Counted from the stretch's first letter, positions 24,203-33,713 are shown. The stretch: 57,789 bases of DNA from Hydrogenophaga sp. (GCF_026125825.1 NZ_JAHCKK010000019.1:1-57789), one strand, 5' to 3'. Program-made: numbers and translations. Notes: a model not told the origin generated them from the letters alone.

Positions 24203-24993
24203 ACGGCCACTGGCCCATCCGCCTGGCCTGGATCGGCGGTCTGCTCGGGCTGCTCGTTGCCGTCATCGTTTTCGCGCCGGCGCGCTGGCTGGCCAGCAGC
24301 GTGACCTCGGCCACTCAGGGCCAGCTGCAACTGGTCAACGCCCGGGGCACGGTCTGGAACGGCCAGGCCGATCTGGTGCTGACCGGTGGCGAAGGCAGCC
24401 GCACCCAGACCGCGCTGCCCCAGGGCCTGCAGTGGCAGCTCCTGCCCCGCCTGGCCTCGGGATCGCCCGCCATGGCGCTGCGCCTCATGGCCCCCTGCTG
24501 CACCCCCGAGCCCCTGGCGATGACCTTCATTCCCCGCCTGGGGGGCGGCGAACTGCGCGTGGCCAGCTCCACCAGCCTGTGGCCGGCCGAACTGCTCAGC
24601 GGCCTGGGCACGCCCTGGAACACCCTGCGCGTGGAGGGCCAACTGGCCCTGCAGACCGCCGGGCTCACCCTGCGCTGGGACGAAGGCCGCGCCAGTGTGC
24701 AAGGCGAGGCCGCCATCGACGCGCTCGACCTGGCCTCGCGCCTGTCCACCTTGCGCCCCCTGGGCAGCTACCGTATGACCATGCGGGCCGACGCCGACGG
24801 CAACACCACCACGCTGAACCTGGAAACGCTCAGCGGCTCGCTCAAGCTGCAAGGCGCGGGCCGCTGGGTCGGCGGGCGGCTGCGTTTCGAAGGCGTGGCC
24901 GAGGCCGCGCCCGAAGCGGAAGCTGCGCTGGGCAATCTGCTCAACATCATGGGCCGCCGCCAAGGCCCACGCTCGCTGCTCAACATTGGCTGA
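24199..24993 (+). CDS. gspN: Type II secretion system protein GspN
   Basis: This 264-residue inner-membrane-anchored protein has one N-terminal helix (LAWIGGLLGLLVAVIVFAPA) and a periplasmic beta-rich domain with the opening GQLQLVNARGTVWNGQADLVL, the GspN hallmark, and an MGRRQGPRSLLNIG C-terminus. GspN is found in only a subset of type II systems and its exact role is unsettled. Start chosen at 24199 because of the overlap with gspM; the longer frame upstream is the other reading of gspL/gspM. Confidence 0.88.
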   Translation: MNGHWPIRLAWIGGLLGLLVAVIVFAPARWLASSVTSATQGQLQLVNARGTVWNGQADLVLTGGEGSRTQTALPQGLQWQLLPRLASGSPAMALRLMAPCCTPEPLAMTFIPRLGGGELRVASSTSLWPAELLSGLGTPWNTLRVEGQLALQTAGLTLRWDEGRASVQGEAAIDALDLASRLSTLRPLGSYRMTMRADADGNTTTLNLETLSGSLKLQGAGRWVGGRLRFEGVAEAAPEAEAALGNLLNIMGRRQGPRSLLNIG

Positions 24994-25038
24994 CAACTGA
25001 GCGCGCCCCTTCTACCCACTTCAAGATACGATCCGATC

Positions 25039-27240
25039 ATGAAACCGAACCCACTCCGTGTCGCCCCGGGCCGTGCAGCCCACGGCGGTGCGCTCACGGC
25101 GCTGGCACTGGTCCTGTGCCTGCTGTCGGGCAACGGCATCTCGCAGACCGCACGCGCGCCGGCCGCGAGCAATGAGCCCGTCACCCTCAACTTCGTCGCC
25201 GCCGAGATCGAAGCGGTGGCCCGCACCATGGCCACCATCACCGGCCGCAACGTGGTGGTCGATCCGCGCGTGAAAGGCACCGTCAACCTCGTCACCGAGC
25301 GCCCCGTCACCCCGACCGCCGCCCTCAACCAGTTCGCGGCCGTGTTGCGGTTGCAAGGTTTCTCGCTGGTGGACACCGGTGGCCTCTACAAGATCGTGCC
25401 CGAGGCCGACGCCAAGCTGCAGGGCAACGTGGTGAGCGCCGGGTCGGTATCGGCCCTGCCCGCCTCCAACACCGTGGTCACGCAGATTTTCCGGCTCAAC
25501 CACGAATCGGCCAACAACCTGGTGCCCGTGCTGCGCCCGCTGATCGGCCCGAACAACACCATCAACGTCAACCCGGGCAACAACTCGCTGGTCATCACCG
25601 ACTACGCGGACAACCTGCAGCGCATCGGCCGCATCATTGCCTCGCTCGACGTGGCCGGCGCAACCGACGTGGAGATCATCCCGCTGCAACACGCCGTGGC
25701 GGCCGACATGGCCGCGCTCGTGACCCGGCTGATCGACCCCGCCACCACCGGCGGCGGCGCTCAGGCCGACCAGTCCTACAAGACCACCCTGGTGGCCGAG
25801 CCGCGCAGCAACAGCCTGGTGCTGCGCGCGGCCAACCCCGCCCGCCTGACACTGGTGCGCTCGCTGGTGGCCCGGCTGGACCAACCCTCGTCCGACAAGC
25901 TCAGCGGCAACATCCACGTCGTCTACCTCAAGAACGCCGATGCCACTTCGCTGGCCACCACCCTGCGCGCCGCATTGGCCGGCGAGTCCTCGGGCGGGCT
26001 CAGTGGCGGCACCCTGGGTGGCGGGGCCTCTTCCCCACTCAACCGCGCGGCCCTCACGCCCACGGGCACCGCCAGCGCCAACAACAACGCGGCCACCGCC
26101 GCCGTGACACCCAGCGGCTCACCCTCGACCGGTGGCCAGATCCAGGCCGACCCGGCCACCAACTCGCTCATCATCACCGCGCCCGAGCCGCAATACCGCC
26201 AGCTGCGCGCCGTGATCGACCAGCTCGACTCGCGCCGCGCACAGGTCTACGTGGAAAGCCTGATCGCCGAAGTCAACGCCGAGAAAGCGGCCGAGTTCGG
26301 CATCCAGTGGCAAGGCGCGCTCGGCAACTCGGGCGACCGCGTGATCGGCCTGCTGGGCACCAACTTCGGCACCGGCGGGCGCAACATCCTGGAGCTCGCC
26401 CAGGGCAACGCCACGCCGGCCTCCGGCATGAACCTGGGCCTGGCGCGCCGCACCAACGGCGTGTACGTGCTGGGTTTCCTCGCTCGCTTCCTTCAGGAAA
26501 ACGGCGAGGGCAACGTGCTCTCCACCCCCAACCTGCTCACGCTGGACAACGAAGAAGCCAAGATCGTCATCGGCCAGAACGTGCCCTTTGTCACCGGCCA
26601 GTTCACCAACACCGGCAGCGGTGGCAACAATGGCTCGGTCAACCCGTTCCAGACCATCGAGCGCAAGGACGTGGGCCTCACGCTGCGCGTCAAGCCGCAG
26701 ATCAGCGAGAACGGCACCATCAAGATGACCATCTACCAGGAGGTCAGCAACGTCGTGCCTTCCTCGGTCAACTCCACCACCGGCCTCATCACCAACAAGC
26801 GCACTATCGAATCCACCGTGCTGGTCGAGGACGGCGCGGTCGTGGTGCTCGGCGGCCTGCTGCAGGACGAATACGCCGGCAACCAGGAAAAGGTGCCCGG
26901 CCTGGGTGATGTGCCCGTCTTCGGCAACCTGTTCCGCAGCGAAACCCGCTCGCGCAAGAAGACCAACCTGATGGTGTTCCTGCGCCCCGTGGTGATGCGC
27001 GACGGGCGCGAGACCAGCAGCCTGGCGCTTGACCGCTACGAGCTCATGCGTTCGGTGCAGAAGGACGCCCAGCCCCGGCAAAGCGGCGTGCTGGGCGTGA
27101 ACGAAGCGCCCGTGATGCCGCCGCAGCTGCCCCCGCGCGCCCCTTCGCCGGACGGCACCGCGCCGGTGCGCTCGCTGGCCGATCCGCAGACGACGCCACC
27201 GGTCAACCCGGCGCCGCAGAACACGGCGCCCCGGCAGTGA
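25039..27240 (+). CDS. gspD: Type II secretion secretin GspD
   Basis: This 733-residue outer-membrane channel subunit has a signal sequence ending near residue 40, an N0 domain (VTLNFVAAEIEAVARTMATI), and N1-N3 repeats with NTVVTQIFRLNHESANNLVPVLRPL and IHVVYLKNADATSLATTLR. A Gly/Ser/Asn-rich insert lies at about residues 315-365, followed by the secretin core (NVLSTPNLLTLDNEEAKIVIGQNVPF, VPGLGDVPVFGNLFRSE). A Pro-rich tail of about 50 residues follows the core. No separate pilotin gene is seen. It lies downstream of gspN in the same direction, before gspE. Confidence 0.95.
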   Translation: MKPNPLRVAPGRAAHGGALTALALVLCLLSGNGISQTARAPAASNEPVTLNFVAAEIEAVARTMATITGRNVVVDPRVKGTVNLVTERPVTPTAALNQFAAVLRLQGFSLVDTGGLYKIVPEADAKLQGNVVSAGSVSALPASNTVVTQIFRLNHESANNLVPVLRPLIGPNNTINVNPGNNSLVITDYADNLQRIGRIIASLDVAGATDVEIIPLQHAVAADMAALVTRLIDPATTGGGAQADQSYKTTLVAEPRSNSLVLRAANPARLTLVRSLVARLDQPSSDKLSGNIHVVYLKNADATSLATTLRAALAGESSGGLSGGTLGGGASSPLNRAALTPTGTASANNNAATAAVTPSGSPSTGGQIQADPATNSLIITAPEPQYRQLRAVIDQLDSRRAQVYVESLIAEVNAEKAAEFGIQWQGALGNSGDRVIGLLGTNFGTGGRNILELAQGNATPASGMNLGLARRTNGVYVLGFLARFLQENGEGNVLSTPNLLTLDNEEAKIVIGQNVPFVTGQFTNTGSGGNNGSVNPFQTIERKDVGLTLRVKPQISENGTIKMTIYQEVSNVVPSSVNSTTGLITNKRTIESTVLVEDGAVVVLGGLLQDEYAGNQEKVPGLGDVPVFGNLFRSETRSRKKTNLMVFLRPVVMRDGRETSSLALDRYELMRSVQKDAQPRQSGVLGVNEAPVMPPQLPPRAPSPDGTAPVRSLADPQTTPPVNPAPQNTAPRQ

Positions 27241-27250
27241 GGCGGCGGCC

Positions 27251-28693
27251 GTGAAGTACCCGCTGCCCTACGCCTTCGCCCGCGAACACCACTGGCTGAT
27301 CGAAGACGACGGCTCCACGCTGACCCTGCTGGGCAGCAGCACGCCCGCCACCGACTCGGGCGCGCAGACGCGGCGCCTCTCGGCGCTGACGGAAATCCTG
27401 CGTGTGCACCCCGTCAACGACATCCGCTGGGAAAGCGGCGAGACACTCAAGCAGCGCATCAGCGCGGCCTATGCCCAGGGCGAGTCCAGCGCCGCCGCGG
27501 TGGTGAGCGAAGTGCAGAGCGACGCCGACCTCAGCCGCATGATGCAGGAGCTCCCGGCGATCGAGGACTTGCTCGAAACCGCCGACGACGCGCCCATCAT
27601 CCGCATGCTCAATGCCCTGCTCACGCAGGCCGCACGCGATGGGGCGAGCGACATCCACATCGAACCCTACGAGCGGCATTCCAGCGTGCGCTTCCGCGTC
27701 GACGGCTCGCTGCGCGAAGTGGTGCAGCCCAACCGCGCGCTGCACGCGGCGCTGATCTCGCGCCTGAAAATCATGGCCGAGCTCGACATCTCCGAGAAGC
27801 GCCTGCCGCAGGACGGGCGCATCTCGCTGCGCATCGGCACCCGCGCGGTGGACGTGCGCGTCTCCACCCTGCCCAGCGCGCACGGCGAACGCGCCGTGCT
27901 GCGCCTGCTCGACAAGAGCGAGAGCAAGCTCAGCCTGGAGGCCGTGGGCATGCAGGGCGACGTGCTCGACGCCTTCCGCAAGCTCATCGGGCAGCCGCAC
28001 GGCATCATCCTCGTGACCGGCCCGACCGGCTCGGGCAAGACCACCACGCTGTACGCCGCGCTGCAGCGCCTGGACGCCAACGCCCAGAACATCATGACGG
28101 TCGAAGACCCGATCGAGTACGAACTGCCCGGCGTCGGCCAGACGCAGGTCAATGCCCGCATCGACCTCACCTTCGCCAAGGCCTTGCGCGCCATCCTGCG
28201 CCAGGACCCGGACGTGATCATGATCGGTGAGATCCGCGACTTCGAGACCGCGCAGATCGCCATCCAGGCCTCGCTCACCGGCCACCTCGTGCTGGCCACG
28301 CTGCACACCAACGACGCGCCCAGCGCCGTCACCCGCCTGACCGACATGGGCGTGGAGCCCTTCCTGCTGAGTTCCTCGCTGCTGGGCGTGCTCGCGCAGC
28401 GACTGGTGCGCAAGCTCTGCCCGCACTGCCGGCGCGCCGACGACAGAGGCCTGTGGCATCCGGTGGGGTGCGAACATTGCAACCACACCGGCTACAAGGG
28501 CCGCACCGGCATCTACGAGCTGATGGTGGCCGACGACACCATTCGCGCGCTGATCCACAACCGCGCGGCCGAGAGCAAGGTGTACGTGGCGGCGGAAGAC
28601 GCCGGCCTGCGCTCCATGCGCGCTGACGGCCAGCGCCTGATCGATGCGGGCATCACCTCGCCGGAAGAAGTGATGTCCGTCACCCGAGACTAG
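27251..28693 (+). CDS. gspE: Type II secretion ATPase GspE
   Basis: This 480-residue cytoplasmic hexameric ATPase drives pseudopilus assembly. Walker A GPTGSGKTTT lies at about residue 257, with the Asp-box EDPIEYELPGVGQTQV, Walker B DPDVIMIGEIRD, His-box TGHLVLATLHTND, and a tetracysteine zinc element CPHC...CEHC near residues 394-415. It starts with GTG at 27251. It is followed by a GC-rich repeat element before gspF, which makes the gspE-gspF junction unusually structured. Confidence 0.95.
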   Translation: MKYPLPYAFAREHHWLIEDDGSTLTLLGSSTPATDSGAQTRRLSALTEILRVHPVNDIRWESGETLKQRISAAYAQGESSAAAVVSEVQSDADLSRMMQELPAIEDLLETADDAPIIRMLNALLTQAARDGASDIHIEPYERHSSVRFRVDGSLREVVQPNRALHAALISRLKIMAELDISEKRLPQDGRISLRIGTRAVDVRVSTLPSAHGERAVLRLLDKSESKLSLEAVGMQGDVLDAFRKLIGQPHGIILVTGPTGSGKTTTLYAALQRLDANAQNIMTVEDPIEYELPGVGQTQVNARIDLTFAKALRAILRQDPDVIMIGEIRDFETAQIAIQASLTGHLVLATLHTNDAPSAVTRLTDMGVEPFLLSSSLLGVLAQRLVRKLCPHCRRADDRGLWHPVGCEHCNHTGYKGRTGIYELMVADDTIRALIHNRAAESKVYVAAEDAGLRSMRADGQRLIDAGITSPEEVMSVTRD

Positions 28694-28696
28694 GAT

Positions 28697-28770
28697 GAAG
28701 CCCCCACGCGCCACCGCTGTGCGGGTCGCTGCCCCCCGAGGGGGCTGTTCCGCCTTGGGGCGGCCCTGCG
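28697..28770 (+). repeat. Stop-adjacent GC-rich repeat R1 (subtype A), after gspE
   Basis: This element begins 3 nt after the gspE TAG with GAAGCCCCCACGC and contains the stems CCCCC/GGGGG and CCGCC-TTGG-GGCGG. It differs in detail from the other eight copies in the window but shares orientation, stop-adjacent position and the C-rich start. Confidence 0.65.
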
Positions 28771-28782
28771 TCGGAACCTGAC

Positions 28783-30012
28783 ATGCCTGCCTACACCTTC
28801 GAAGCCCTGGACGCCCAGGGCGCCACGCAGAAAGGCCTGATCGACGCCGACACCGCGCGCGCCGCGCGCAGCATGTTGCGCGCGCGCGCCTTGGTGCCCC
28901 TGCTGGTGGAGCCGGCCGCTGGCGCGCAAGGCAGTTCGGCCGCGAAGGGCCTCAACATCACGCTCTGGGGCGGCCGCGCCTTCAGTGCCACCACCCTCGC
29001 CGTCTGGACGCGCCAGCTCGCCGGGCTCGTTGCGGCCGGCCTGCCGCTGGAACGCGCCTTGTCCGCCCTGACCGAAGAATCCGAGGACGAGAAACAGCGC
29101 AACCTCATGGCCTCGCTGCGCTCCGAGGTCAACGGTGGATCCACCTTTGCCCGCGCGCTCTCGCAGCACCCGCGCGAGTTCTCGCCCATCTACACCGGCG
29201 TCATTGCCGCTGGCGAACAGAGCGGCCTGCTGGGCACCGTGCTCGAACGCCTGGCCGATGACCTGGAGGCGCGCGAAGCGCTCAAGAACAAGATCGTCGC
29301 CGCCTCGCTCTACCCCGCCATCGTCACGCTGGTGGCGATCGTGATCGTGGTGTTCCTGGTGTCTTATGTGGTGCCGCAGGTGGCCAACGTGTTCGCCGGG
29401 AGCAAGCGCGCCCTGCCCTTTCTCACCGTGGTGATGCTGGGCCTGAGCGACTTCGTGCGCACCTACGGCTGGTTCATGCTGGCCCTGCTGGCGCTGGGCA
29501 TCGGCGGCGTCGTGTTCGCGCGCCGCAACGAGGCCATCCGCCTGCGCATGGACGCCGCCTGGCTGCGCCTGCCGCTGGTGGGCCGCCTGGCCCGCGGCTA
29601 CAACGCGGCCCGCTTCTCGGCCACGCTGGCCATGCTGGCGGCGGCTGGCGTGCCCATCCTGCGCGCCCTGCAGACCGCCGCCGAGACGCTCTCCAACCAG
29701 GCCATGCGCGCCGACGCCCTCGACACCGTGGTGCTGGTGCGCGAAGGCGCCCCCCTGGCTTCGGCCCTGGGCAGCAAGAAGCGATTCCCGCCGCTGGTGT
29801 CCATGTTCGCGCGGCTGGGCGAACAGACCGGCCAGCTGCCCTCCATGCTGGACCGCGCGGCCAAACAGCTCGGCGACGAGGTGCAGCGCCGCGCCATGCA
29901 CATGGCCACCATCCTGGAGCCGCTGCTGATCGTGGGCATGGGCCTGGTGGTGATGCTGATCGTGCTGGCCGTGCTCATGCCCATCATCCAGCTCAACCAA
30001 CTCGTTTCATAG
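28783..30012 (+). CDS. gspF: Type II secretion inner-membrane platform protein GspF
   Basis: This 409-residue polytopic protein starts with the GspF signature MPAYTFEALDAQGATQKGLIDAD. It has two T2SSF cytoplasmic domains (about residues 70-195 with WTRQLAGLVAAGLPLERALSALTEE, and 275-395 with FSATLAMLAAAGVPILRALQ), each followed by membrane helices. It interacts with GspE and GspL. The locus lacks gspO. Placing D-E-F at the 3' end rather than the 5' end makes the operon a circular permutation of the common C-D-E-F-G order. Confidence 0.95.
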   Translation: MPAYTFEALDAQGATQKGLIDADTARAARSMLRARALVPLLVEPAAGAQGSSAAKGLNITLWGGRAFSATTLAVWTRQLAGLVAAGLPLERALSALTEESEDEKQRNLMASLRSEVNGGSTFARALSQHPREFSPIYTGVIAAGEQSGLLGTVLERLADDLEAREALKNKIVAASLYPAIVTLVAIVIVVFLVSYVVPQVANVFAGSKRALPFLTVVMLGLSDFVRTYGWFMLALLALGIGGVVFARRNEAIRLRMDAAWLRLPLVGRLARGYNAARFSATLAMLAAAGVPILRALQTAAETLSNQAMRADALDTVVLVREGAPLASALGSKKRFPPLVSMFARLGEQTGQLPSMLDRAAKQLGDEVQRRAMHMATILEPLLIVGMGLVVMLIVLAVLMPIIQLNQLVS

Positions 30013-30014
30013 CC

Positions 30015-30911
30015 ATGGGCGTTTCCCTCGAAGGCAAGCTGGTCGTTGCCATCTCTTCCCGCGCCCTGTTCGACTTCGAGGAAGAAAACCGCCTCTTCGA
30101 GACCGGCGACGACCGCGCCTACATGAAGATGCAGCTCGACCGGCTGAACCAGCCGGCGGCACCCGGCGTGGCGTTCTCGCTGGTGCACAAGCTGCTCGCC
30201 TTCAACGATGCCCAGGCCCAGCGGGTGGAGGTGGTGATCCTCTCGCGCAACGACCCGGTCTCGGGCATGCGCGTGTTCCGCTCCGCCAAGCACTACGGCC
30301 TGCCGATCCAGCGCGGCAGCTTCACGCGCGGCCAGCCGCCCTGGCGCTACCTGCGCCCGCTGCGCGCCAACCTGTTTCTCTCCACCCACCTGGCCGACGT
30401 GCGCGCCGCGCTCGAGGCCGGCGTGCCCGCTGCGCAGGTGTACCCGCAATCGGTGCACGCCAGCAGCGAGCACCCCAACGAGGTGCGCATCGCCTTCGAC
30501 GGCGACGCCGTGCTGTTCTCCGACGAGGCCGAGCGCGTCTACCAGGCCCAGGGTCTCTCGGCCTTCCAGGAGCACGAGGCCAGCAAGGCCGCGCTGCCGC
30601 TGGCCGGCGGCCCGTTCAAGCCCCTGCTCGAAGCCTTGCACCGCCTGCAGAGCGAGGGCACACCGATGATGCGCGTGCGCACCGCGCTCGTCACCGCGCG
30701 CAGCGCCCCGGCGCACGAGCGCGCCATCCGCACGCTGATGAACTGGAACATCGAGGTCGACGAGGCCATGTTCCTCGGCGGCCTGCCCAAAGGCGAGTTC
30801 CTGCGCGAGTTCGAGCCCGACTTCTTCTTCGACGACCAGACCGGCCACATCGAGTCGGCGGCGCTGCACGTGCCCGCCGGGCATGTGGCCAGCGGCGTCA
30901 GCAACAGCTGA
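30015..30911 (+). CDS. Cytosolic 5'-nucleotidase (NT5C1-like family)
   Basis: This 298-residue protein resembles the cytosolic 5'-nucleotidase I family (PF06189), which dephosphorylates nucleoside monophosphates. Family segments are LVVAISSRALFDFEEENRLF, VEVVILSRNDPVSGMRVFRS, RANLFLSTHLADV, IAFDGDAVLFSDEAE and the C-terminal FEPDFFFDDQTGHIE. It starts 2 bp after the gspF stop, so it is probably cotranscribed with the secretion operon although functionally unrelated. It has no signal peptide. The preferred nucleotide cannot be deduced. Confidence 0.9.
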   Translation: MGVSLEGKLVVAISSRALFDFEEENRLFETGDDRAYMKMQLDRLNQPAAPGVAFSLVHKLLAFNDAQAQRVEVVILSRNDPVSGMRVFRSAKHYGLPIQRGSFTRGQPPWRYLRPLRANLFLSTHLADVRAALEAGVPAAQVYPQSVHASSEHPNEVRIAFDGDAVLFSDEAERVYQAQGLSAFQEHEASKAALPLAGGPFKPLLEALHRLQSEGTPMMRVRTALVTARSAPAHERAIRTLMNWNIEVDEAMFLGGLPKGEFLREFEPDFFFDDQTGHIESAALHVPAGHVASGVSNS

Positions 30912-30913
30912 AA

Positions 30914-30984
30914 GCACCCCCCTGCGCCGCTTCGAGGGGGGACGGCATCTTGGGCCGGCGGAGCCGGACCTTCGATGCCTCTGG
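30914..30984 (+). repeat. Stop-adjacent GC-rich repeat R2, after the 5'-nucleotidase gene
   Basis: Begins 2 nt after the TGA with GCACCCCCCTGCGCCGC. It then carries CCCCCC-type pairing and a two-tier hairpin: outer GGCATC/GATGCC, inner GGCCGGC/GCCGGACC. In gene-relative orientation it is the same family as R3 and R8, with the middle segment deleted. Confidence 0.8.
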
Positions 30985-31103
30985 AAGGGCTACTTCGTGC
31001 GGTGCGGGTCTTATAAGCCCGGCCTCAGCGAGCCCGCCGGGCGACCCGTTACGATCCGCCATCACCGGGCGCTGTCCGCGCCCGACCAGCCCAGGGCCTC
31101 CCC

Positions 31104-32909
31104 ATGACGACCTCCGCCCCCGCCGCCACCCGCCCACCCTCGCTGTGGCCCACGCTCAAAGGCATTGGCGCCTTTGCCATGCCGTATTTCAAGTCAGAGG
31201 AAAAATGGCGCGCGCGCGGCCTGCTGCTGGCCGTGGTGCTGCTCAACCTGGGCACGGTCTACATGCTGGTGCAGATCAACGAGTGGTACCGCGTCTTCTA
31301 CGACGCCCTGCAAGCCAAGGACCAGCCCGTGTTCTGGCAACAGATCGGGCGCTTTGGCTGGCTCGCGCTCATCTACATCGTGCTCGCGGTCTACAAGTTC
31401 TACCTCACGCAGATCCTCCAGCTGCGCTGGCGCGTCTGGCTCACCGACCACTACATGGGCCGCTGGCTGGCCCACAAGGCCTTCTACCGCATGGAGCTCG
31501 CGCGCTTCACCGCCGATGAAAACGGCAACCCCGACAACCCGGACCAGCGCATCCAGGAAGACCTGAACCTTTTCACCAGCTACACCGTCTCGCTGTCCAT
31601 GGGCATGTTCAACGCCCTCATCACCCTGGTGAGCTTCGTGGGCATCCTCTGGACGCTCAGCGGCTCCATCAGTGTCCCGCTGCCCGGCTTCCTGGGCGGC
31701 GGCGAGCTTGAGATCGTCGGCTACATGGTGTGGGCTGCCGTGCTGTACTGCGCGGTGGGCAGCGCCATCGCGCACTGGATCGGCCGGCCGCAGGTGCGGC
31801 TGAACTTCCAGCAGCAGATGCTCGAAGCCAACTTCCGCCACCACATGGTGCGCGTGCGCGAGTACAGCGAATCCATCGCGCTCGACGGTGGTGAACAGGT
31901 GGAGCGCCGCCACCTTGACGTGCGATTTCGCGATGTGATGGGCAACTACTTCGCCCTCATCCGCAACCAGAAGCAGCTCACCTGGTTCAGCAGTTTCTTT
32001 TCGCAGGCCGCCATCATCTTTCCCATGATCGTCGCCGCGCCACGCTACTTCAGCGGGGCCATCCAGCTGGGCCAGCTCATGCAGATCAACTCTGCCTTCG
32101 GCCGCGTGCAGGACTCGCTGTCCTGGCTGGTCGACAACTACATGGCGCTGGCGGTCTGGAAGGCCACCACCGACCGCCTGGTGGGCTTCGAGGCCAGCCT
32201 GGCGCAACAGTCCAAGGCGCGCGACGGCCTGTCGCTCGACGATTCGACCGCTGGCATCCACGCGCAAGACCTCAGCGTGGCCTTGCCCGGCGGCAGCACG
32301 CTGCTGGCCGGCGTGGACCTGGACGTGAAGCCCGGCGACACCGTCTTGCTGCACGGCCCCTCGGGCAGCGGGAAGTCCAGTCTGTTCCGCGCCCTCGCCG
32401 GCATCTGGCCGCACGCCCGGGGCCGCGTGGGCCTGCCCGAGGACACCATGTTCATCCCGCAACGGCCCTACTTCCCCGACGGCCGCCTGCGCGACGCCCT
32501 GGCCTACCCCGACCCGGCGGAGAACTACACCGACGACGCCCTGCGCGAGGCCTTGAACGCCGCCCTGCTGCCCGCGCTGACCGACCAGCTCGACCGCGAG
32601 GACGCGTGGAGCCAGAAGCTCTCGGGCGGCGAGCGCCAACGACTGGCGATCGCGCGCGTGATGCTCAAGAAGCCAGCCTGGGTGCTGGCCGACGAAGCCA
32701 CCAGCGCGCTCGACGAAGAAGCCGAGGCCACGATCTACCAGCGCCTGGTGGATCGGGTGAAGCAGGCGCACGGCGCCATCGTCTCCATCGCCCACCGCTC
32801 CACGCTGGCCGCGCACCACCAGCAGCGCTGGGCCTTGCGGGCGAACGATGAGGCGGCGACTGGCGGGGCGCGGTACCGGCTGGACATCAGCCGCGCCGAC
32901 GGGGCCTGA
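31104..32909 (+). CDS. SbmA/YddA-like ABC transporter, fused permease and ATPase
   Basis: This 601-residue half-transporter has an SbmA/BacA-type membrane domain (about residues 20-350, opening YFKSEEKWRARGLLLAVVLL, with INEWYRVFYDALQ, LNLFTSYTVSLSMG and SMALDGGEQ-like elements) joined to an ABC ATPase domain. The ATPase motifs are Walker A GPSGSGKSS, signature LSGGERQRLAIARV and Walker B WVLADEATSALDEE. Related proteins include E. coli YddA, BacA-related transporters and the vitamin B12 importer BacA/Rv1819c group, which move peptides or cobalamin. Substrate here is unknown. The TGA stop forms a TGATCA palindrome with the convergent queC stop. Confidence 0.88.
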   Translation: MTTSAPAATRPPSLWPTLKGIGAFAMPYFKSEEKWRARGLLLAVVLLNLGTVYMLVQINEWYRVFYDALQAKDQPVFWQQIGRFGWLALIYIVLAVYKFYLTQILQLRWRVWLTDHYMGRWLAHKAFYRMELARFTADENGNPDNPDQRIQEDLNLFTSYTVSLSMGMFNALITLVSFVGILWTLSGSISVPLPGFLGGGELEIVGYMVWAAVLYCAVGSAIAHWIGRPQVRLNFQQQMLEANFRHHMVRVREYSESIALDGGEQVERRHLDVRFRDVMGNYFALIRNQKQLTWFSSFFSQAAIIFPMIVAAPRYFSGAIQLGQLMQINSAFGRVQDSLSWLVDNYMALAVWKATTDRLVGFEASLAQQSKARDGLSLDDSTAGIHAQDLSVALPGGSTLLAGVDLDVKPGDTVLLHGPSGSGKSSLFRALAGIWPHARGRVGLPEDTMFIPQRPYFPDGRLRDALAYPDPAENYTDDALREALNAALLPALTDQLDREDAWSQKLSGGERQRLAIARVMLKKPAWVLADEATSALDEEAEATIYQRLVDRVKQAHGAIVSIAHRSTLAAHHQQRWALRANDEAATGGARYRLDISRADGA

Positions 32910-33671
32910 TCAGGCCACCGGCGCGGCGTAGGCCGCCCACCCCTTCGCCCGCAACTCGCACGCCGGGCATCCGCCGCACCCATAGCCCCAGGGGTGGCGG
33001 TGCTCGCGGTCGCCCAGGTAGCAGGTGTGGGTGTGCTCCACGATCAGGTCCACCAGCGCGTTGCCGCCGCCCACCAGCAGCGCGTTTTCGCCCAGCTCGT
33101 GCGCCAGGCGCCAGGTGGCGGCTTTGTCGATCCACATCAGCGGGGTGTCGATGAGGAAGCGGTGGTCCATGCCGAGCGAGAGCGCCACCTGCAGCGCTTT
33201 CATGGTGTCGTCGCGGCAGTCGGGGTAGCCCGAGAAGTCGGTTTCGCACACGCCGGTGACGATCACCTGGATGCCGCGCCGGTAAGCCAGGGCCGCGGCC
33301 AGCGTGAGGAACAGCAGGTTGCGCCCGGGCACGAAGGTGTTGGGCAGGCCGTTTTCCTCCATGCGAAAGGCCATGTCGCGCGTGAGCGAGGTCTCGCTGA
33401 CCTTGCCCAGCACGCCCAGGTCGAGCACGTGGTCTTCGCCCAGCCGCTGCGACCACGCCGGGAAGCGCTGGCGCAGCTCGCGCAGCACGTTGAGGCGGGC
33501 GGTCATTTCCACGCTGTGGCGCTGGCCGTAGTCGAAACCGATGGTTTCCACGCGCGGGTAGCGCGAGAGCGCGTGCGCCAGGCAGGTGGTGGAGTCTTGC
33601 CCACCGGAGAACAGCACGAGCGCGCTGGTGTGGTGGGGGGTGGAGGCAGGGGCGGAGGTCATGGGCGTCAT
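32910..33671 (-). CDS. queC: 7-cyano-7-deazaguanine (preQ0) synthase QueC
   Basis: This enzyme converts 7-carboxy-7-deazaguanine to preQ0 in queuosine biosynthesis, with ATP and ammonia. The PP-loop ATPase motif [11 protein letters not shown] is at the N-terminus. The conserved [15 protein letters not shown] and [13 protein letters not shown] follow, and four zinc-binding cysteines sit at the C-terminus (HTHTCYLGD and [17 protein letters not shown]). It is about 253 residues from the ATG at 33671; ATGs at 33692 and 33662 are alternatives and none has a clear ribosome site. It is a single gene converging on the ABC transporter gene, with no other queuosine gene in the window. Confidence 0.93.
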   Translation of the reverse strand: MTPMTSAPASTPHHTSALVLFSGGQDSTTCLAHALSRYPRVETIGFDYGQRHSVEMTARLNVLRELRQRFPAWSQRLGEDHVLDLGVLGKVSETSLTRDMAFRMEENGLPNTFVPGRNLLFLTLAAALAYRRGIQVIVTGVCETDFSGYPDCRDDTMKALQVALSLGMDHRFLIDTPLMWIDKAATWRLAHELGENALLVGGGNALVDLIVEHTHTCYLGDREHRHPWGYGCGGCPACELRAKGWAAYAAPVA

Positions 33672-33713
33672 CGTAGCGTGCGACAACACCATGCAAGACC
33701 CGGGCCTTGCCCT

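Noticed and set aside
23188-24996. 602-residue open frame antisense to gspL, gspM and gspN
   Set aside because: The plus-strand genes have domain features, overlaps and a consistent gene order. The minus-strand frame is low-complexity.
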